Counted from the first letter of the stretch, positions 51,993 to 61,289 are shown. The stretch: DNA of 64,000 bases from Albimonas sp036154955 (GCA_036154955.1 JAYZWL010000083.1:62001-126000); one strand, 5' to 3'. Program-made: numbers and translations. The notes: generated by a model not told the origin, from the letters alone.

Positions 51993-53009
51993 ATGCAGAG
52001 CCTCGGCGCGATGACCCCGCTCGTGCTGACGGCGGGCATGGGGCTGGCGGGCATCGTCGTCTGGCACGCCATTCCCGCCCGGCGCGTCCAGACGCGGCTG
52101 ATCGTCCAGATCCCGTTCTTCCTCGCCATGTCGGCGATGCTGGCCGGCTGGGGCGTTTCGCCGGCGGCGGCGCCCGACGGCGCGGCCTTCGCCCCGGCCG
52201 GGCTCGCCCATGGCCTCGTCAAGGTGCTGTGGTGGCTGCATCTCGCCTGGGCTCTGATCGGGGCGGTGCGCATCGTCCTCGTGATCGAACGCCGCCCGCG
52301 CGAGGCGCGGCTGCTGCAGGACATCGTCGTGGGCGTGGTCTACTCGGGCGCGGGGCTGTCGATCCTGGCCTATGTGTTCGCGGTTCCCGTGGCGACGCTG
52401 ATCGCGACCTCCGGGGCCGTGGCGATCATCTTCGGCCTGGCGCTGCAGAGCACGCTGGCGGACGTGTTCTCGGGCGTCGCGCTCAATCTCGGGCGGCCCT
52501 ACGCGCTGGGCGACTGGATCGTGCTGGGCGACGGGACCGAGGGGCGGGTCGTGGAGACGACCTGGCGCTCGACCCATCTGCTGGGCTTCCCCAACAATCT
52601 GGTGGTGCTGCCCAACAGCGTCCTGGCCCGTCAGGGCGTCACCAATGTCAGCGCGCCGAACGAGAGCCATTCGCAGACCGTCGCGGTCCGCATCGCGCCG
52701 ACCCGCCCGCCCGCCGAGATCGTCGAGACCTTGCGCGCCGCGATGGCGGAGGCCGTCGAGATCGTGCAGGCGCCCCCGCCCTCGGCGTCGATCCGAGCGA
52801 TGGACGCCATGGCGATCGAGGTGGCGCTGATCTTCCGGGTGCAGGCGGTGGAGCGGCGGATCGCGGCGCGCAACGAGGTCTTCGACCTGGTCTTCCGCCA
52901 CGCCTGCGCCGCCGGCCTGTCGCTGGCGCTTCCCGGCGCCGCGCTGGTCGGCGTCGCCCCGCCGCCCGGCGCGCCGCCCGGCGCCCCGTCCGCCCGGCGG
53001 GGCGCCTGA
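51993..53009 (+). CDS. MscS-family mechanosensitive channel
   Basis: A 338-residue membrane protein. About four helices precede the pore helix (ATLIATSGAVAIIFGLALQSTLADVFSGV), followed by the MscS beta domain (GDWIVLGDGTEGRVVETTWRSTHL) and the conserved FPNNLVVLPNSVLAR. It probably releases solutes on osmotic downshift. ATG 51993 lies after the terminator hairpin; the in-frame extension to 51813 would run through the hairpin and has no family resemblance. A cyclic-nucleotide domain is absent. Confidence 0.88.
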   Translation: MQSLGAMTPLVLTAGMGLAGIVVWHAIPARRVQTRLIVQIPFFLAMSAMLAGWGVSPAAAPDGAAFAPAGLAHGLVKVLWWLHLAWALIGAVRIVLVIERRPREARLLQDIVVGVVYSGAGLSILAYVFAVPVATLIATSGAVAIIFGLALQSTLADVFSGVALNLGRPYALGDWIVLGDGTEGRVVETTWRSTHLLGFPNNLVVLPNSVLARQGVTNVSAPNESHSQTVAVRIAPTRPPAEIVETLRAAMAEAVEIVQAPPPSASIRAMDAMAIEVALIFRVQAVERRIAARNEVFDLVFRHACAAGLSLALPGAALVGVAPPPGAPPGAPSARRGA

Positions 53010-53015
53010 ACGCGA

Positions 53016-53051
53016 CCGGGGCGCGGGATCCTCTCGGACCCCGCGCCCCGG
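53016..53051. terminator. bidirectional terminator between convergent genes
   Basis: Perfect 12-bp arms CCGGGGCGCGGG (53016-53027) and CCCGCGCCCCGG (53040-53051) around a 12-base loop, 6 bases after the channel gene and 23 bases before the end of the opposing MBL gene. Confidence 0.75.
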
Positions 53052-53074
53052 CTTTCGCGGATCGCCCCGGCGGA

Positions 53075-53992
53075 TCACCAGTCCCAGAAGACCGGAACCC
53101 AGCGGAACGCCTCGCCCTCGGCCGCCACGCGGCCCAGGGAGGGGAAGGGCAGGTGGGTGGCGACCAGAAGCTCCCCGCTGCGCGCGATCTCCTCCAGCAG
53201 CCGGACGCGGACGCGCGCCGCCTCCTCCGGATCGTGCTCGAAGCCGTTGTGCCAGCCGGGGTTCTCGAAGCCGACCGCGAAGATCGCGTCGCCGGCGAAG
53301 GTCAGCCCCTCGCCGCCGGAGCTCAGCCGCACCACGCAATGGCCGGGGGTGTGGCCGCCGGTCCGGACCGCGAACACGCCCGGCGCCACCTCGCGCCGCT
53401 CGTCGAAGGTCATCACCCGGTCGCCATAGGCCTCCATGAAGCGACGTGCCGTGTCCCGGAGCGCGTCGGGGAACCCTTCGGGCATCGCGGTGCGGGCGAA
53501 GTCGGGCGAGCGCCAGAACGCCACCTCGGCCGTCGAGACGTGGATGCGCAGGTCCGGCCGCAGCCGGGCCTTCACCCCGTCGACGAGCAGCCCGCCGACA
53601 TGGTCCATGTGCATGTGGGTGAGCACCACGTCGGTCACGGCCGACAGGTCCACGCCCGCGGCGTCCAGACGCTCCATCGTCCGCCCGGCCCGCGGCAGGT
53701 TGAGCTCGGGGTCGAGGCCGAGCCCGGCGTCGACCAGGATCGTCCGCCCGCCGCTGCGGATCAGCGCCACGTTCAGCGGCCAGTCGAACGCGTCCGGCGG
53801 CAGGAACATGCCCTCCATCCAGGCCGCCCGGTCGCCCGGCTCGGCGTTGTGACCCAGCATCTCGGTCGGCAGCGGCAGCACGCCGTCGCTGACGACCAGG
53901 ACGTCGATGTCGCCGATCTTGAGCGCGTAGCGCGACGGAACCAGGTCGTCCGACGCCGCTCCGGCCGGGCGTTTCGCGATTTCCATGTTCAT
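53075..53992 (-). CDS. metallo-beta-lactamase-fold hydrolase
   Basis: A 305-residue cytosolic MBL-fold enzyme. The metal site is HMHMDHVGG, with histidine in TGGHTPGHCVV, aspartate in FAGDAIF and histidine in ATHLPFPS. This resembles the lactonase/AidA-like group, so an acyl-homoserine lactone or other lactone is one possible substrate. ATG 53992 has GGAG 6 bases upstream; ATG 53986 is two codons inside. No signal peptide is seen. Confidence 0.88.
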   Translation of the reverse strand: MNMEIAKRPAGAASDDLVPSRYALKIGDIDVLVVSDGVLPLPTEMLGHNAEPGDRAAWMEGMFLPPDAFDWPLNVALIRSGGRTILVDAGLGLDPELNLPRAGRTMERLDAAGVDLSAVTDVVLTHMHMDHVGGLLVDGVKARLRPDLRIHVSTAEVAFWRSPDFARTAMPEGFPDALRDTARRFMEAYGDRVMTFDERREVAPGVFAVRTGGHTPGHCVVRLSSGGEGLTFAGDAIFAVGFENPGWHNGFEHDPEEAARVRVRLLEEIARSGELLVATHLPFPSLGRVAAEGEAFRWVPVFWDW

Positions 53993-54299
53993 CTCGGTCT
54001 CCTGTCATGCGTCGCTGGGGGCGCGACGACCGGAAGCTACGCGCCGGCGCGCGCGCCTTCGATTGAGCGTCCGGACAGTCGGACCTGTGTTCAGGCGCAG
54101 GGGCCGCCATGCCCGCGGACAGGAGCATCGGGTCCGCTCCCCGTCCCGCCGGACCGGTCTGCCGGTCTGCGCGCGGACCGAACGCGGCGGCGGAGCGGGC
54201 GACGAGCCGAACCGCGCGTGATCGCCGCGGCGATCGCGGCGCCGCATGAGCGGCCGTCCCGCCATCCGGCCGACGCTGAGGGCTGTTTCGTGAAGGCGC
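53993..54299. other. 307-bp gap before the tRNA gene
   Basis: No credible gene on either strand. It should hold the promoter of the MBL gene (minus) and sequence downstream of the tRNA (minus). I see no repeat or attachment site at the tRNA 3' end. Confidence 0.5.
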
Positions 54300-54389
54300 T
54301 GGCGGAAGGGGTGGGATTCGAACCCACGGGACCCTTGCGAGCCCAACGGTTTTCAAGACCGCCGCATTCGACCGCTCTGCCACCCTTCC
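54300..54389 (-). tRNA. tRNA-Ser (UGA anticodon)
   Basis: On the minus strand the sequence folds as a class II tRNA. The acceptor stem GGAAGGG pairs with CCCTTCC, followed by discriminator G and an encoded CCA. The anticodon loop CTTGAAA gives anticodon TGA, a long variable arm follows (GGGCTCGCAAGGGTCCC region), and the T loop is GTTCGAATC. Length is 90 bases with CCA. It reads UCA and related serine codons. No integrase or att-like duplication lies next to it. Confidence 0.96.
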
Positions 54390-54503
54390 GGTCCTCTCCG
54401 GGTAGCGAAGGCGGGGGCCGGCGTCCAGAGCGTCGCGGGCGGTTTCCTCGGGCGCCGCGCTCCTGTAGCCTCGCGCGGCGAAGCGGCTGCCGGAGGAGAC
54501 GCC

Positions 54504-55409
54504 ATGCGCGGCCAATATGCGGAACCCCGAAACCCGCGCGCCAGGGCGCGCGTCGCCGGCGTCGCGAAGGCGGCGTCGCGGACGGGCGCGTTCGCCGGGG
54601 CGCTGATCGGGGCGTTGACGGGCGTGGGTGCGGGCCCGGGCGCGGCGCAGACGGCTGCGGGCGACGCGCCGCCGCCTGCGGCGCCGATCCCCGCAGCGCC
54701 TAATTCCGCCGCGTCGATCCCCGCCGCGCAGGCCGCCGCGGCGCCCCCTCCCGGACCGACCGCCGCCCCGTCCGCGGAAGCGGATGCGGCGGGGGTGCGG
54801 GATGCGGTCCGGCCGGAAGGAACCCTTGAGGATTACGCGATCTGGGACGGCGGCCCGTCGATGGGCGGGGCCTGGATCGCCCATCCGCAGGCGCGCGGCG
54901 CGATCGCGGTCACGGTGGAGACGCCGGACGGCCGGCGGGTGGAGACCCGGTTGATGGGCCTGCGCGGCTCCGCGCGGCGCACGGGCTTCGTGGTCTCCGC
55001 CGATCTCGCCCGCGCGCTGGGGCTGACCCCCGGCGCGCCGCTGCGGCTGACGGCGATCCCGGCCGAAGCCGCGCCGCAGGTCGCGCGGGCCGGAAGCGGG
55101 ACGCCGCCCGCGCACCGCGCCCCGGCGCCGCTGGTGGCCAGCCCGCCGGAGCGGCCGGGGCAGGGGCCGCGGATCGCGGCGCTGCCGGCGGATCGGCCCG
55201 CGCAAGCCGCGGCGCCCGGCCTGATCCCGCCGCCCGAGCCCAGCCGCATCCCCCGCGACCCGCGCGTCGCCGCGCCCGAAGCCAGCCCCGCGCCGCCGGC
55301 GCGCCCCGCCGCCGCGCCTCTGCAGGCCCGGCCGCGCCCCTTCGACACGACCGCCGTCCCGTCGCCCTCCGGGCCGGGCGCCGGTCCCAGCATCAAGGCC
55401 CCCGCATGA
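54504..55409 (+). CDS. exported RlpA-like protein, Pro/Ala-rich
   Basis: A 301-residue protein with a hydrophobic export segment (about 25-48, cleavage near AAQTA) and a Pro/Ala-rich linker. A small barrel at about 115-190 (GGAWIAHPQARGAIAVTVETPDGRRVETR, then VSADLARALGLTPGAPLRLTAIP) resembles the RlpA double-psi fold. A long disordered Pro-rich tail ends the protein. Related proteins at this locus in other Rhodobacterales carry a C-terminal SPOR domain, which is not seen here. It overlaps the carboxypeptidase gene by 4 bases, so a septum or peptidoglycan role is likely. Confidence 0.7.
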   Translation: MRGQYAEPRNPRARARVAGVAKAASRTGAFAGALIGALTGVGAGPGAAQTAAGDAPPPAAPIPAAPNSAASIPAAQAAAAPPPGPTAAPSAEADAAGVRDAVRPEGTLEDYAIWDGGPSMGGAWIAHPQARGAIAVTVETPDGRRVETRLMGLRGSARRTGFVVSADLARALGLTPGAPLRLTAIPAEAAPQVARAGSGTPPAHRAPAPLVASPPERPGQGPRIAALPADRPAQAAAPGLIPPPEPSRIPRDPRVAAPEASPAPPARPAAAPLQARPRPFDTTAVPSPSGPGAGPSIKAPA

Positions 55410-56611
55410 CCGTTCCGCATCCGCGCCGCCGCGCCGGCGCCGCCCGCCCGCTTTCGTCCGCGCTGGCCTTGCTGGCCGCCGCCGCGCTGCTGCTCGGTCC
55501 CGGCGCGGCCCGCGCCGCGGCGCTCGACCTCGCCGCCGAGGAGGCGCTGGTCATCGACGTGGAGACGGGGGCGGAGCTTCTGTCCAAGAACCCCGACGCC
55601 CCGGCCCCGCCCGCCTCCATGCTCAAGCTGATGACCCTGACCATGGTGTTCGAGGCGCTGGAGGCCGGCCGCCTGAAGCTCTCCGACGAATTCCTCGTCT
55701 CCGAGAAGGCCTGGCGGATGGGCGGCTCCAAGATGTTCGTCAAGGTGGGCGAGCGGGTCAGCATCGAGAACCTGATCCGCGGCGTCATCGTGCTGTCGGG
55801 CAACGACGCCTGCATCGTGCTGGCCGAGGGGCTGGCCGGGTCGGAGGAGGCCTTCGCCGCGCGGATGACCGACCGCGCCCGCGAGCTGGGCCTGCATTCC
55901 ACCTTCGGCAACGCCACCGGCTGGCCGCATCCCGACAACGAGATGACCCCGCGCGACCTGGTGTTCCTCGCCAACCGCATCATCACCCATTTCCCCGAGC
56001 ACTACCGCTATTTCGCCGAGACCGACTTCGAGTGGGGCGGGGTCGCGCAGCGCAACCGCAACCCGCTGCTCTACGCCGATCTGGGGGCCGACGGGCTCAA
56101 GACCGGGCATACGGAGGAGGCGGGCTACGGTCTCGTCGGCTCGGCGATCCGGGACGGGCGGCGGATCCTGTTCATGATCGGCGGGCTGCCGTCGAGCGGG
56201 GCGCGGGCGCAGGAATCGGAGCGGGTGGTGAACTGGGCGTTCCGGGAGTTCCGCAACGCCACGCTCTACAAGGCCGGGCAGCCGCTGGGCCGGGCCGAGG
56301 TCTGGATGGGGGAGCGGGGCACGGTCGGCCTGACGGTCGCCGCCGACGCGCTGGTCACCGTGCCTTTCGGCGCGGCCGAGGGCATGACCGCCACCATCCG
56401 CTACCAGGGCCCGGTGGAGGCGCCGATCGCCAGGGGCGACAAGGTGGCGGAGCTGGTGGTGGAGTCCCCCGAGATGGCCCCGCTGGTCCTGCCCGTGGTC
56501 GCTTCCGAGGACGTGGCCCGGGGCGGCTACCTCACCCGCCTCGCCGCCGCCGCGGGTCTCCTGATCCGCGACGTCGCGGGCGAGGTGCAGGAGGTCGGCG
56601 ATGGCGGCTGA
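55406..56611 (+). CDS. D-alanyl-D-alanine carboxypeptidase (class A PBP)
   Basis: A 401-residue periplasmic penicillin-binding protein. The signal peptide covers about 1-38. The active site is S71-M-L-K74, with SGN at 131-133 and K232-T-G in GLKTGHTEEAGYG. The C-terminal domain (about 280-400) is the beta-rich DacA/DacC domain ending in an amphipathic helix. It trims the terminal D-Ala of the peptidoglycan stem. The tmk start lies 11 bases inside its end. Confidence 0.93.
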   Translation: MTVPHPRRRAGAARPLSSALALLAAAALLLGPGAARAAALDLAAEEALVIDVETGAELLSKNPDAPAPPASMLKLMTLTMVFEALEAGRLKLSDEFLVSEKAWRMGGSKMFVKVGERVSIENLIRGVIVLSGNDACIVLAEGLAGSEEAFAARMTDRARELGLHSTFGNATGWPHPDNEMTPRDLVFLANRIITHFPEHYRYFAETDFEWGGVAQRNRNPLLYADLGADGLKTGHTEEAGYGLVGSAIRDGRRILFMIGGLPSSGARAQESERVVNWAFREFRNATLYKAGQPLGRAEVWMGERGTVGLTVAADALVTVPFGAAEGMTATIRYQGPVEAPIARGDKVAELVVESPEMAPLVLPVVASEDVARGGYLTRLAAAAGLLIRDVAGEVQEVGDGG

Positions 56612-57281
56612 GGCCGCGCGCCCCGCTCCGGCCGCGGGCCTTTTCGTCAGTTTCGAGGGCGGGGACGGAACCGGCAAGTCCACCCAGCTTCGCCGCCTGG
56701 CGGAGCGGCTGCGCGCCGGCGGGCGGGAGGTGGTCGCCACCCGCGAGCCCGGCGGGGCGCCGGGAGCCGAACAGATCCGCGCGCTGGTGCTGGAGGGGGA
56801 GGCGGGGCGCTGGTCGCCGGTGTCCGAACTGCTGCTGTTCAACGCGGCGCGGCGGGATCATGCCGAACGGGTGATCGTGCCGGCGCTGGCCCGCGGCGCG
56901 GTGGTGCTGTGCGACCGGTTCGCGGACTCGACCCGGGTCTACCAGGGGGCGGCGCGGGATGCGGGGATCGGCGGCCTTCCCGGGCCGAGCCTTGAGATGG
57001 CCGACGCCCTGCACGCGCTGGTCATCGGGATCGAGCCGGACGTGACGCTGGTCTTCGACCTCGACCCCGAGGTGGCGCTGTCGCGCGGGGTGGCGCGGGG
57101 CGGGGAGGAACTGCGTTTCGAACGTCTCGGGCTGGACTTTCACCGCGCCGTGCGGGCCCGGTTCCGGGCGCTGGCGGAACGGGCGCCGGGGCGCTGCCGG
57201 CTGGTGGACGCTTCGGGCGCCGCGGAGACGGTCGCGGCGCGCGTCGACGCCGCGCTGGCCCCGCTTCTGGCCGCCGCCTGA
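56601..57281 (+). CDS. tmk: thymidylate kinase
   Basis: A 226-residue dTMP kinase. P-loop FEGGDGTGKSTQ (about 18-29), the DR-type motif CDRFADSTRVYQG that contacts dTMP, and the lid region RGGEELRFERLGLDFH are visible. It phosphorylates dTMP to dTDP. It is coupled to the carboxypeptidase (overlap of 11 bases) and to holB (TGATG). Confidence 0.95.
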   Translation: MAAEAARPAPAAGLFVSFEGGDGTGKSTQLRRLAERLRAGGREVVATREPGGAPGAEQIRALVLEGEAGRWSPVSELLLFNAARRDHAERVIVPALARGAVVLCDRFADSTRVYQGAARDAGIGGLPGPSLEMADALHALVIGIEPDVTLVFDLDPEVALSRGVARGGEELRFERLGLDFHRAVRARFRALAERAPGRCRLVDASGAAETVAARVDAALAPLLAAA

Positions 57282-58474
57282 TGGCCCGCAAACCCTTCGA
57301 GGGCGAGGTCGAGGTCCCGCCGGAGGCCGACCGGGTGGAGGGCGCGCCGCATCCGCGCGAGACCGGCGTGCTGTTCGGGCAGGAGGCCGCGGAGGCCGCG
57401 TTCCTCGACGCCTGGGCCGGCGGGCGGCTGCACCATGCCTGGATGCTCACCGGCCCGCGCGGGGTCGGCAAGGCGACGCTGGCCTGGCGGATGGCCCGCG
57501 CGCTGATCGCGCAGCCCGCCCCGTCTCCCAGCCTGTTCGGCGCAGGCGTGGAGGAGCCGCCGGCCCCCGCCAGCCTGGAGATGGACCCCGCCGACCCGGT
57601 GTTCCGCCGCCTGATGGCGCTGTCCGAGCCCCGCCTGCGCCTGCTGCGCCGGTCCTGGGACGACAAGACCAAGCGCCTGCGCCGCCAGATCGTGGCCGAG
57701 GACGCCCGCGCGCTGCACCAGCTTTTCGCCAACTCCGCCGCCGACGGGGGCTGGCGGGTGGCGGTGATCGACGCGCTCGACGACCTCAACCCGCAGGCCG
57801 CCAACGCGCTGCTCAAGCTGGTGGAGGAGCCGCCGGAGCGGTCGATTTTCCTGATGGTCTGCCACGCGCCCTCGCGCATCCTGCCCACCATCCGCTCCCG
57901 CGTCCGGGCGCTGGCGCTGCGGCCGCTGGACCCGGCCGCGCTCTCCGCCGCCGTCGCCGCCGCCCAGACGGCGGAGGCGGAGCGGACCGGGCAGGGGGCG
58001 CCCGACGCCCATCCCGCCGAAGCCGCGCTGCATGCCCTGTCGGACGGATCGGCCGGGGAGGCGCTGCGGCTGGCGGCCGAAGGAGGGCCCGAGCTCTACG
58101 CCCGGCTGGTGCGGCTCGCCCAGGGCGCGCCGGGCATGGACCGCGCGGCCTTTCACGACTGGGCGCAGGCCGCCGCGGGGCGGGAGGCGGAGGCGCGCTT
58201 CGACGCGACCCTGCGGCTGGTGGGCCTCTTGACCGCGCGGCTCGCCCGCGCCGGCGCGGGACTGCCCCCCGACCCCGAAGCCGCGCCGGGGGAGGCCGCC
58301 ATGGCCGCCCGCCTCTCCCCCTCCCCCGCCGCCGCCCGCGCCTGGGCCGAGGCCGCGCAGGACATTCCGGCGCGGGCCGCCCGCGCCCGCGCGGTCAACC
58401 TTGACCCCGAACGCATCATCCTCGATACCTTCGGCGCGCTGGACGCCGCCGCCCGCCGCGCGATCGGGGCCTGA
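57281..58474 (+). CDS. holB: DNA polymerase III delta' subunit
   Basis: A 397-residue AAA+ clamp-loader subunit. GQEAAEAAFLDAWAGGRLHHAWMLTGPRGVGKATLAWRMA contains the Walker A region (GPRGVGKAT), and NPQAANALLKLVEEPPE is the delta'/gamma signature. MVCHAPSRILPTIRSR holds the sensor arginine. It loads the sliding clamp at the replication fork. Position directly after tmk is the standard arrangement in this group. Confidence 0.94.
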   Translation: MARKPFEGEVEVPPEADRVEGAPHPRETGVLFGQEAAEAAFLDAWAGGRLHHAWMLTGPRGVGKATLAWRMARALIAQPAPSPSLFGAGVEEPPAPASLEMDPADPVFRRLMALSEPRLRLLRRSWDDKTKRLRRQIVAEDARALHQLFANSAADGGWRVAVIDALDDLNPQAANALLKLVEEPPERSIFLMVCHAPSRILPTIRSRVRALALRPLDPAALSAAVAAAQTAEAERTGQGAPDAHPAEAALHALSDGSAGEALRLAAEGGPELYARLVRLAQGAPGMDRAAFHDWAQAAAGREAEARFDATLRLVGLLTARLARAGAGLPPDPEAAPGEAAMAARLSPSPAAARAWAEAAQDIPARAARARAVNLDPERIILDTFGALDAAARRAIGA

Positions 58475-58511
58475 CCGCGCATTCTTCCGCCCCGGTCCGG
58501 AGCCCGTTTCC

Positions 58512-59318
58512 TTGCCGCCGACGCTTGTTGACAGCCACTGCCATCTCGATTTCCCCGACTTCGCGGACGAGATCGGCGACGTCGTGACCCGCGCCTGCGC
58601 CGCGGGCGTGACGCGAATGGTCTCCATCGCCACCTCGATGGCGGGCGAACCCCGCGTGCGCGCCATCGCGGACGCCCACGCCCCGGTCTTCTACGCCGCC
58701 GGCCTGCACCCGCTGCATGTCCACGAGGAATCCCCGCCCACGGTGGAGAAACTGGTGGAGATCGCCCGCCATCCCAAGATGGTCGGCATCGGCGAGACCG
58801 GGCTCGACTACCACTATTCGGCCGAGACCATGGCGGTGCAGCAGGAGAGCCTGCGGATCCATTGCGAGGCCGCGCGCCGCACCGGCCTGCCGCTGATCAT
58901 CCATTCCCGCGATGCGGACGAGGATATGGCCCGCATCCTGACGGAAGAGCACGCGGCCGGCGCGTTCTCCTGCGTCATGCACTGCTTCTCGTCCTCGGCC
59001 GAGCTGGGGCGGGCGATGCTGGACCTGGGCTTCTACCTGTCGATGTCGGGCATCGCGACCTTCCGCAAGTCTCAGGAATTGCGGGACATCTTCGCCGCCG
59101 CGCCGCTCGACCGCATCCTGGTGGAGACCGACAGCCCCTATCTCGCCCCCCAGCCGAAACGCGGCAAGCGCAACGAGCCGGCCTACACGGCGATGACCGC
59201 CGTCACCGGGGCCGAGGTGTTCGGGATCTCCGTCGAGGATTTCGCCGCCGCCACCACCGCCAATTTCGACCGGCTGTTCTCCAAGGCCGCCGCCTGGCGG
59301 GCGGAGGACGCGGCGTGA
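58512..59318 (+). CDS. tatD: TatD family deoxyribonuclease
   Basis: A 268-residue metal-dependent hydrolase. VDSHCHLDFPDF gives the first metal histidines, GIGETGLDYHYS the bridging glutamate, IIHSRDAD and MHCFSSSAEL further histidines, and VETDSPYLAPQP the final aspartate. I place the start at TTG 58512, 9 bases after GGAG, because ATG starts upstream would overlap holB by more than 70 bases. Its stop overlaps the next gene (GTGA). Confidence 0.92.
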   Translation: MPPTLVDSHCHLDFPDFADEIGDVVTRACAAGVTRMVSIATSMAGEPRVRAIADAHAPVFYAAGLHPLHVHEESPPTVEKLVEIARHPKMVGIGETGLDYHYSAETMAVQQESLRIHCEAARRTGLPLIIHSRDADEDMARILTEEHAAGAFSCVMHCFSSSAELGRAMLDLGFYLSMSGIATFRKSQELRDIFAAAPLDRILVETDSPYLAPQPKRGKRNEPAYTAMTAVTGAEVFGISVEDFAAATTANFDRLFSKAAAWRAEDAA

Positions 59319-60118
59319 GCGTCGAGATGCGCTTCACCATCCTGGGCTGCGGCTCGTCGGGGGGCGTGCCGCGGCTGGGCGACGTCTGGGGCGAATGCGA
59401 CCCGACCAATCCGAAGAACCGCCGCCGCCGCTGCGCCATGCTGGTGGAGCGGGAGGTGAAGGGCGAGGGCGTGACCCGCGTCCTGATCGACACCGGCCCC
59501 GACATGCGCGCGCAACTGCTCGATGCGGGCGTCGGCCTGCTCGACGGGGTGATCTACACCCATGAGCACGCGGACCACGTCCACGGGCTCGACGACCTGC
59601 GGATGATCGTCTTCAACCGCCGCCGCCGCCTGACCGTCTGGGCGACCCCGGTCTGTCAGGAAAGCCTGATCGAGCGTTTCGGCTACGCCTTCGTGCAGCC
59701 CGAGGGCTCTCCCTATCCGCCGATCCTCAACCTCAAGACCATCGACGGCCCGGTGACGGTGTTCGGCGAGGGCGGGGACATCGTGTTCCGCCCGTTCGAG
59801 GTTCAGCACGGCTCGATCCGCGCGCTGGGGTTCCGGATGGGGCCGCTGGCCTACCTTCCCGACGTCTCCGAGATGTCGGACGCGGCCTGGGCGGAAGTGG
59901 ACGGCGCCGACACCTGGGTCGTCGACGCGCTGCGCTACACCCCCCACCCGACCCATTCGCACCTGGAGCAGACGCTGGGCTGGATCGAGCGGTCCGGCGT
60001 GCGGAGGGGCGTGCTGACCAACATGCATGTGGACCTCGATTACGAGCGGATGCGGGTCGAGACCCCGGACAACGTCGATCCGGCCTATGACGGCATGGTG
60101 CTGCGCTTCGATGTCTGA
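59315..60118 (+). CDS. PhnP-like MBL-fold metal hydrolase
   Basis: A 267-residue MBL-fold enzyme starting with GTG that overlaps the tatD stop. LGCGSSGGVPRLGDVWGECD is the RNase Z/PhnP-type N-terminal motif with a cysteine. HEHADHVHGLDDLR is the metal site, with later histidines in HPTHSHLEQTL and TNMHVDLDYE. PhnP cleaves cyclic phosphate esters. It ends the conserved operon; a palindromic repeat lies downstream. Confidence 0.92.
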   Translation: MSVEMRFTILGCGSSGGVPRLGDVWGECDPTNPKNRRRRCAMLVEREVKGEGVTRVLIDTGPDMRAQLLDAGVGLLDGVIYTHEHADHVHGLDDLRMIVFNRRRRLTVWATPVCQESLIERFGYAFVQPEGSPYPPILNLKTIDGPVTVFGEGGDIVFRPFEVQHGSIRALGFRMGPLAYLPDVSEMSDAAWAEVDGADTWVVDALRYTPHPTHSHLEQTLGWIERSGVRRGVLTNMHVDLDYERMRVETPDNVDPAYDGMVLRFDV

Positions 60119-60219
60119 GGCGCGCGCGCATCCCCGCGCGCCGCGCCCCTCCCGCCGGAAGGCGGTCCCCCCGACCCCCGCCTCCCGCATGACGGCGAGG
60201 TCCGATTCCCCCACCCCGG

Positions 60220-60243
60220 CCCTCCCCCGCGAGCGGGGGAGGG
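60220..60243. repeat. palindromic repeat CCCTCCCCCGC / GCGGGGGAGGG
   Basis: Perfect 11-bp arms (60220-60230 and 60233-60243) separated by two bases, about 100 bases after the PhnP-like gene and 56 bases before the AEC permease. It may act as terminator; the sequence type is common between alphaproteobacterial genes. Confidence 0.65.
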
Positions 60244-60298
60244 AGGCGCCCGGTCCGGCCCCCGCGCCCTTCCGGCGGCGTGACGCGAAGGACGCAGC

Positions 60299-61243
60299 GT
60301 GACCGAGATTCTGATCATCGTCCTGCCGGTCTTCGTGATCGTCGGGCTCGGCTACGGCTCGGTGAAGGTCGGGCTGGTGCAGGACTCGGCCATCGACGTG
60401 CTGCTGCGTTTCTGCACCGGCATCGCCATGCCGCTGCTGCTGTTCTCGGGCGTGGTGCGGCTGGATCTGGCGGCGAACTTCGACCTGCGGCTGATGCTGT
60501 CCTTCTACCTGGGCGCGCTGATCGCCTTCGGCGTCGGCTATGCGGGGGCGCGGCTGATCTTCAAGCGGCGGCCGGGGGAGTCGGTGGCGATCGGCTTCTG
60601 CTCGCTCTTCTCCAACTCGCTGCTGCTGGGCGTGCCGGTGACCGAACGCGCCTACGGGGTGGAGGCGCTGGATTCCAACTACGCCATCCTCTCGATCCAC
60701 GCGCCGTTCTGCTACCTGGTCGGCATCGTGGCGATGGAGATGGCGCGCGCCGACGGCCGCTCGGGGCTGGAGACGGCCAAGGCCGCGGCGCGGATGATGT
60801 TCCGCAACGCCCTGACCATCGGCCTCGCGGTCGGCATGGCCTGGAACCTGACCGGCATCCCGATCCCCGACGCGGTGTTCGAAGGCGTGCGGATGCTCGG
60901 CCGCGGCGGCCTGCCCATCGCGCTCTTCGCGCTCGGCGGCGCCATGACCCGCTACAAGGTGCGCGACGGGATCGGCGAGACGCTGATGGCCTCCGCGCTC
61001 GCGCTTATGCTGCACCCGCTGATCACCTGGGCGATGAGCGATCTGGTGTTCGAGCTGCCGGCGAACTTCCTGCGCTCGGCCATCGTCACCGCCTCGATGC
61101 CGCCGGGGATCAACGCCTATCTGTTCGCCACCATGTACGCCCGCGCCTCGGGGGTGGCGGCATCCACGGTGCTGGTGGCGACGACGCTGTCGATCTTCAC
61201 CGCCTCGGGCTGGCTGACCCTGCTGCACCAGATCGCGCCCTAG
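60299..61243 (+). CDS. AEC family permease
   Basis: A 314-residue membrane protein with about ten helices, second AEC-type carrier in the window. LRFCTGIAMPLLLFSGVVRLDL and FCSLFSNSLLLGVPVTERAYG are typical first-half motifs, and SAIVTASMPPGINAYLFATMYAR is the conserved late segment. It probably exports or imports an organic acid. The gene stands alone, with a hairpin 23 bases after its stop. Confidence 0.88.
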   Translation: MTEILIIVLPVFVIVGLGYGSVKVGLVQDSAIDVLLRFCTGIAMPLLLFSGVVRLDLAANFDLRLMLSFYLGALIAFGVGYAGARLIFKRRPGESVAIGFCSLFSNSLLLGVPVTERAYGVEALDSNYAILSIHAPFCYLVGIVAMEMARADGRSGLETAKAAARMMFRNALTIGLAVGMAWNLTGIPIPDAVFEGVRMLGRGGLPIALFALGGAMTRYKVRDGIGETLMASALALMLHPLITWAMSDLVFELPANFLRSAIVTASMPPGINAYLFATMYARASGVAASTVLVATTLSIFTASGWLTLLHQIAP

Positions 61244-61265
61244 ACGGCCGGCGGGGAGGGGCGCG

Positions 61266-61289
61266 CCCGGTCACGGATGCGTGACCGGG
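61266..61289. terminator. 10-bp hairpin after the AEC gene
   Basis: Perfect arms CCCGGTCACG (61266-61275) and CGTGACCGGG (61280-61289) with a GATG loop. Its high symmetry and position 63 bases before the next start mean it could instead be an operator. Confidence 0.55.

Noticed and set aside
54300..54389. tRNA-Ser as a possible integration site for a genomic island
   Set aside because: No integrase lies nearby and I found no repeated copy of the tRNA 3' end in the flanking DNA.
51804..55205. 1133-residue open frame on the minus strand
   Set aside because: It overlaps the MscS gene, the MBL gene in another frame, the tRNA and the RlpA-like gene; no family motif is present.
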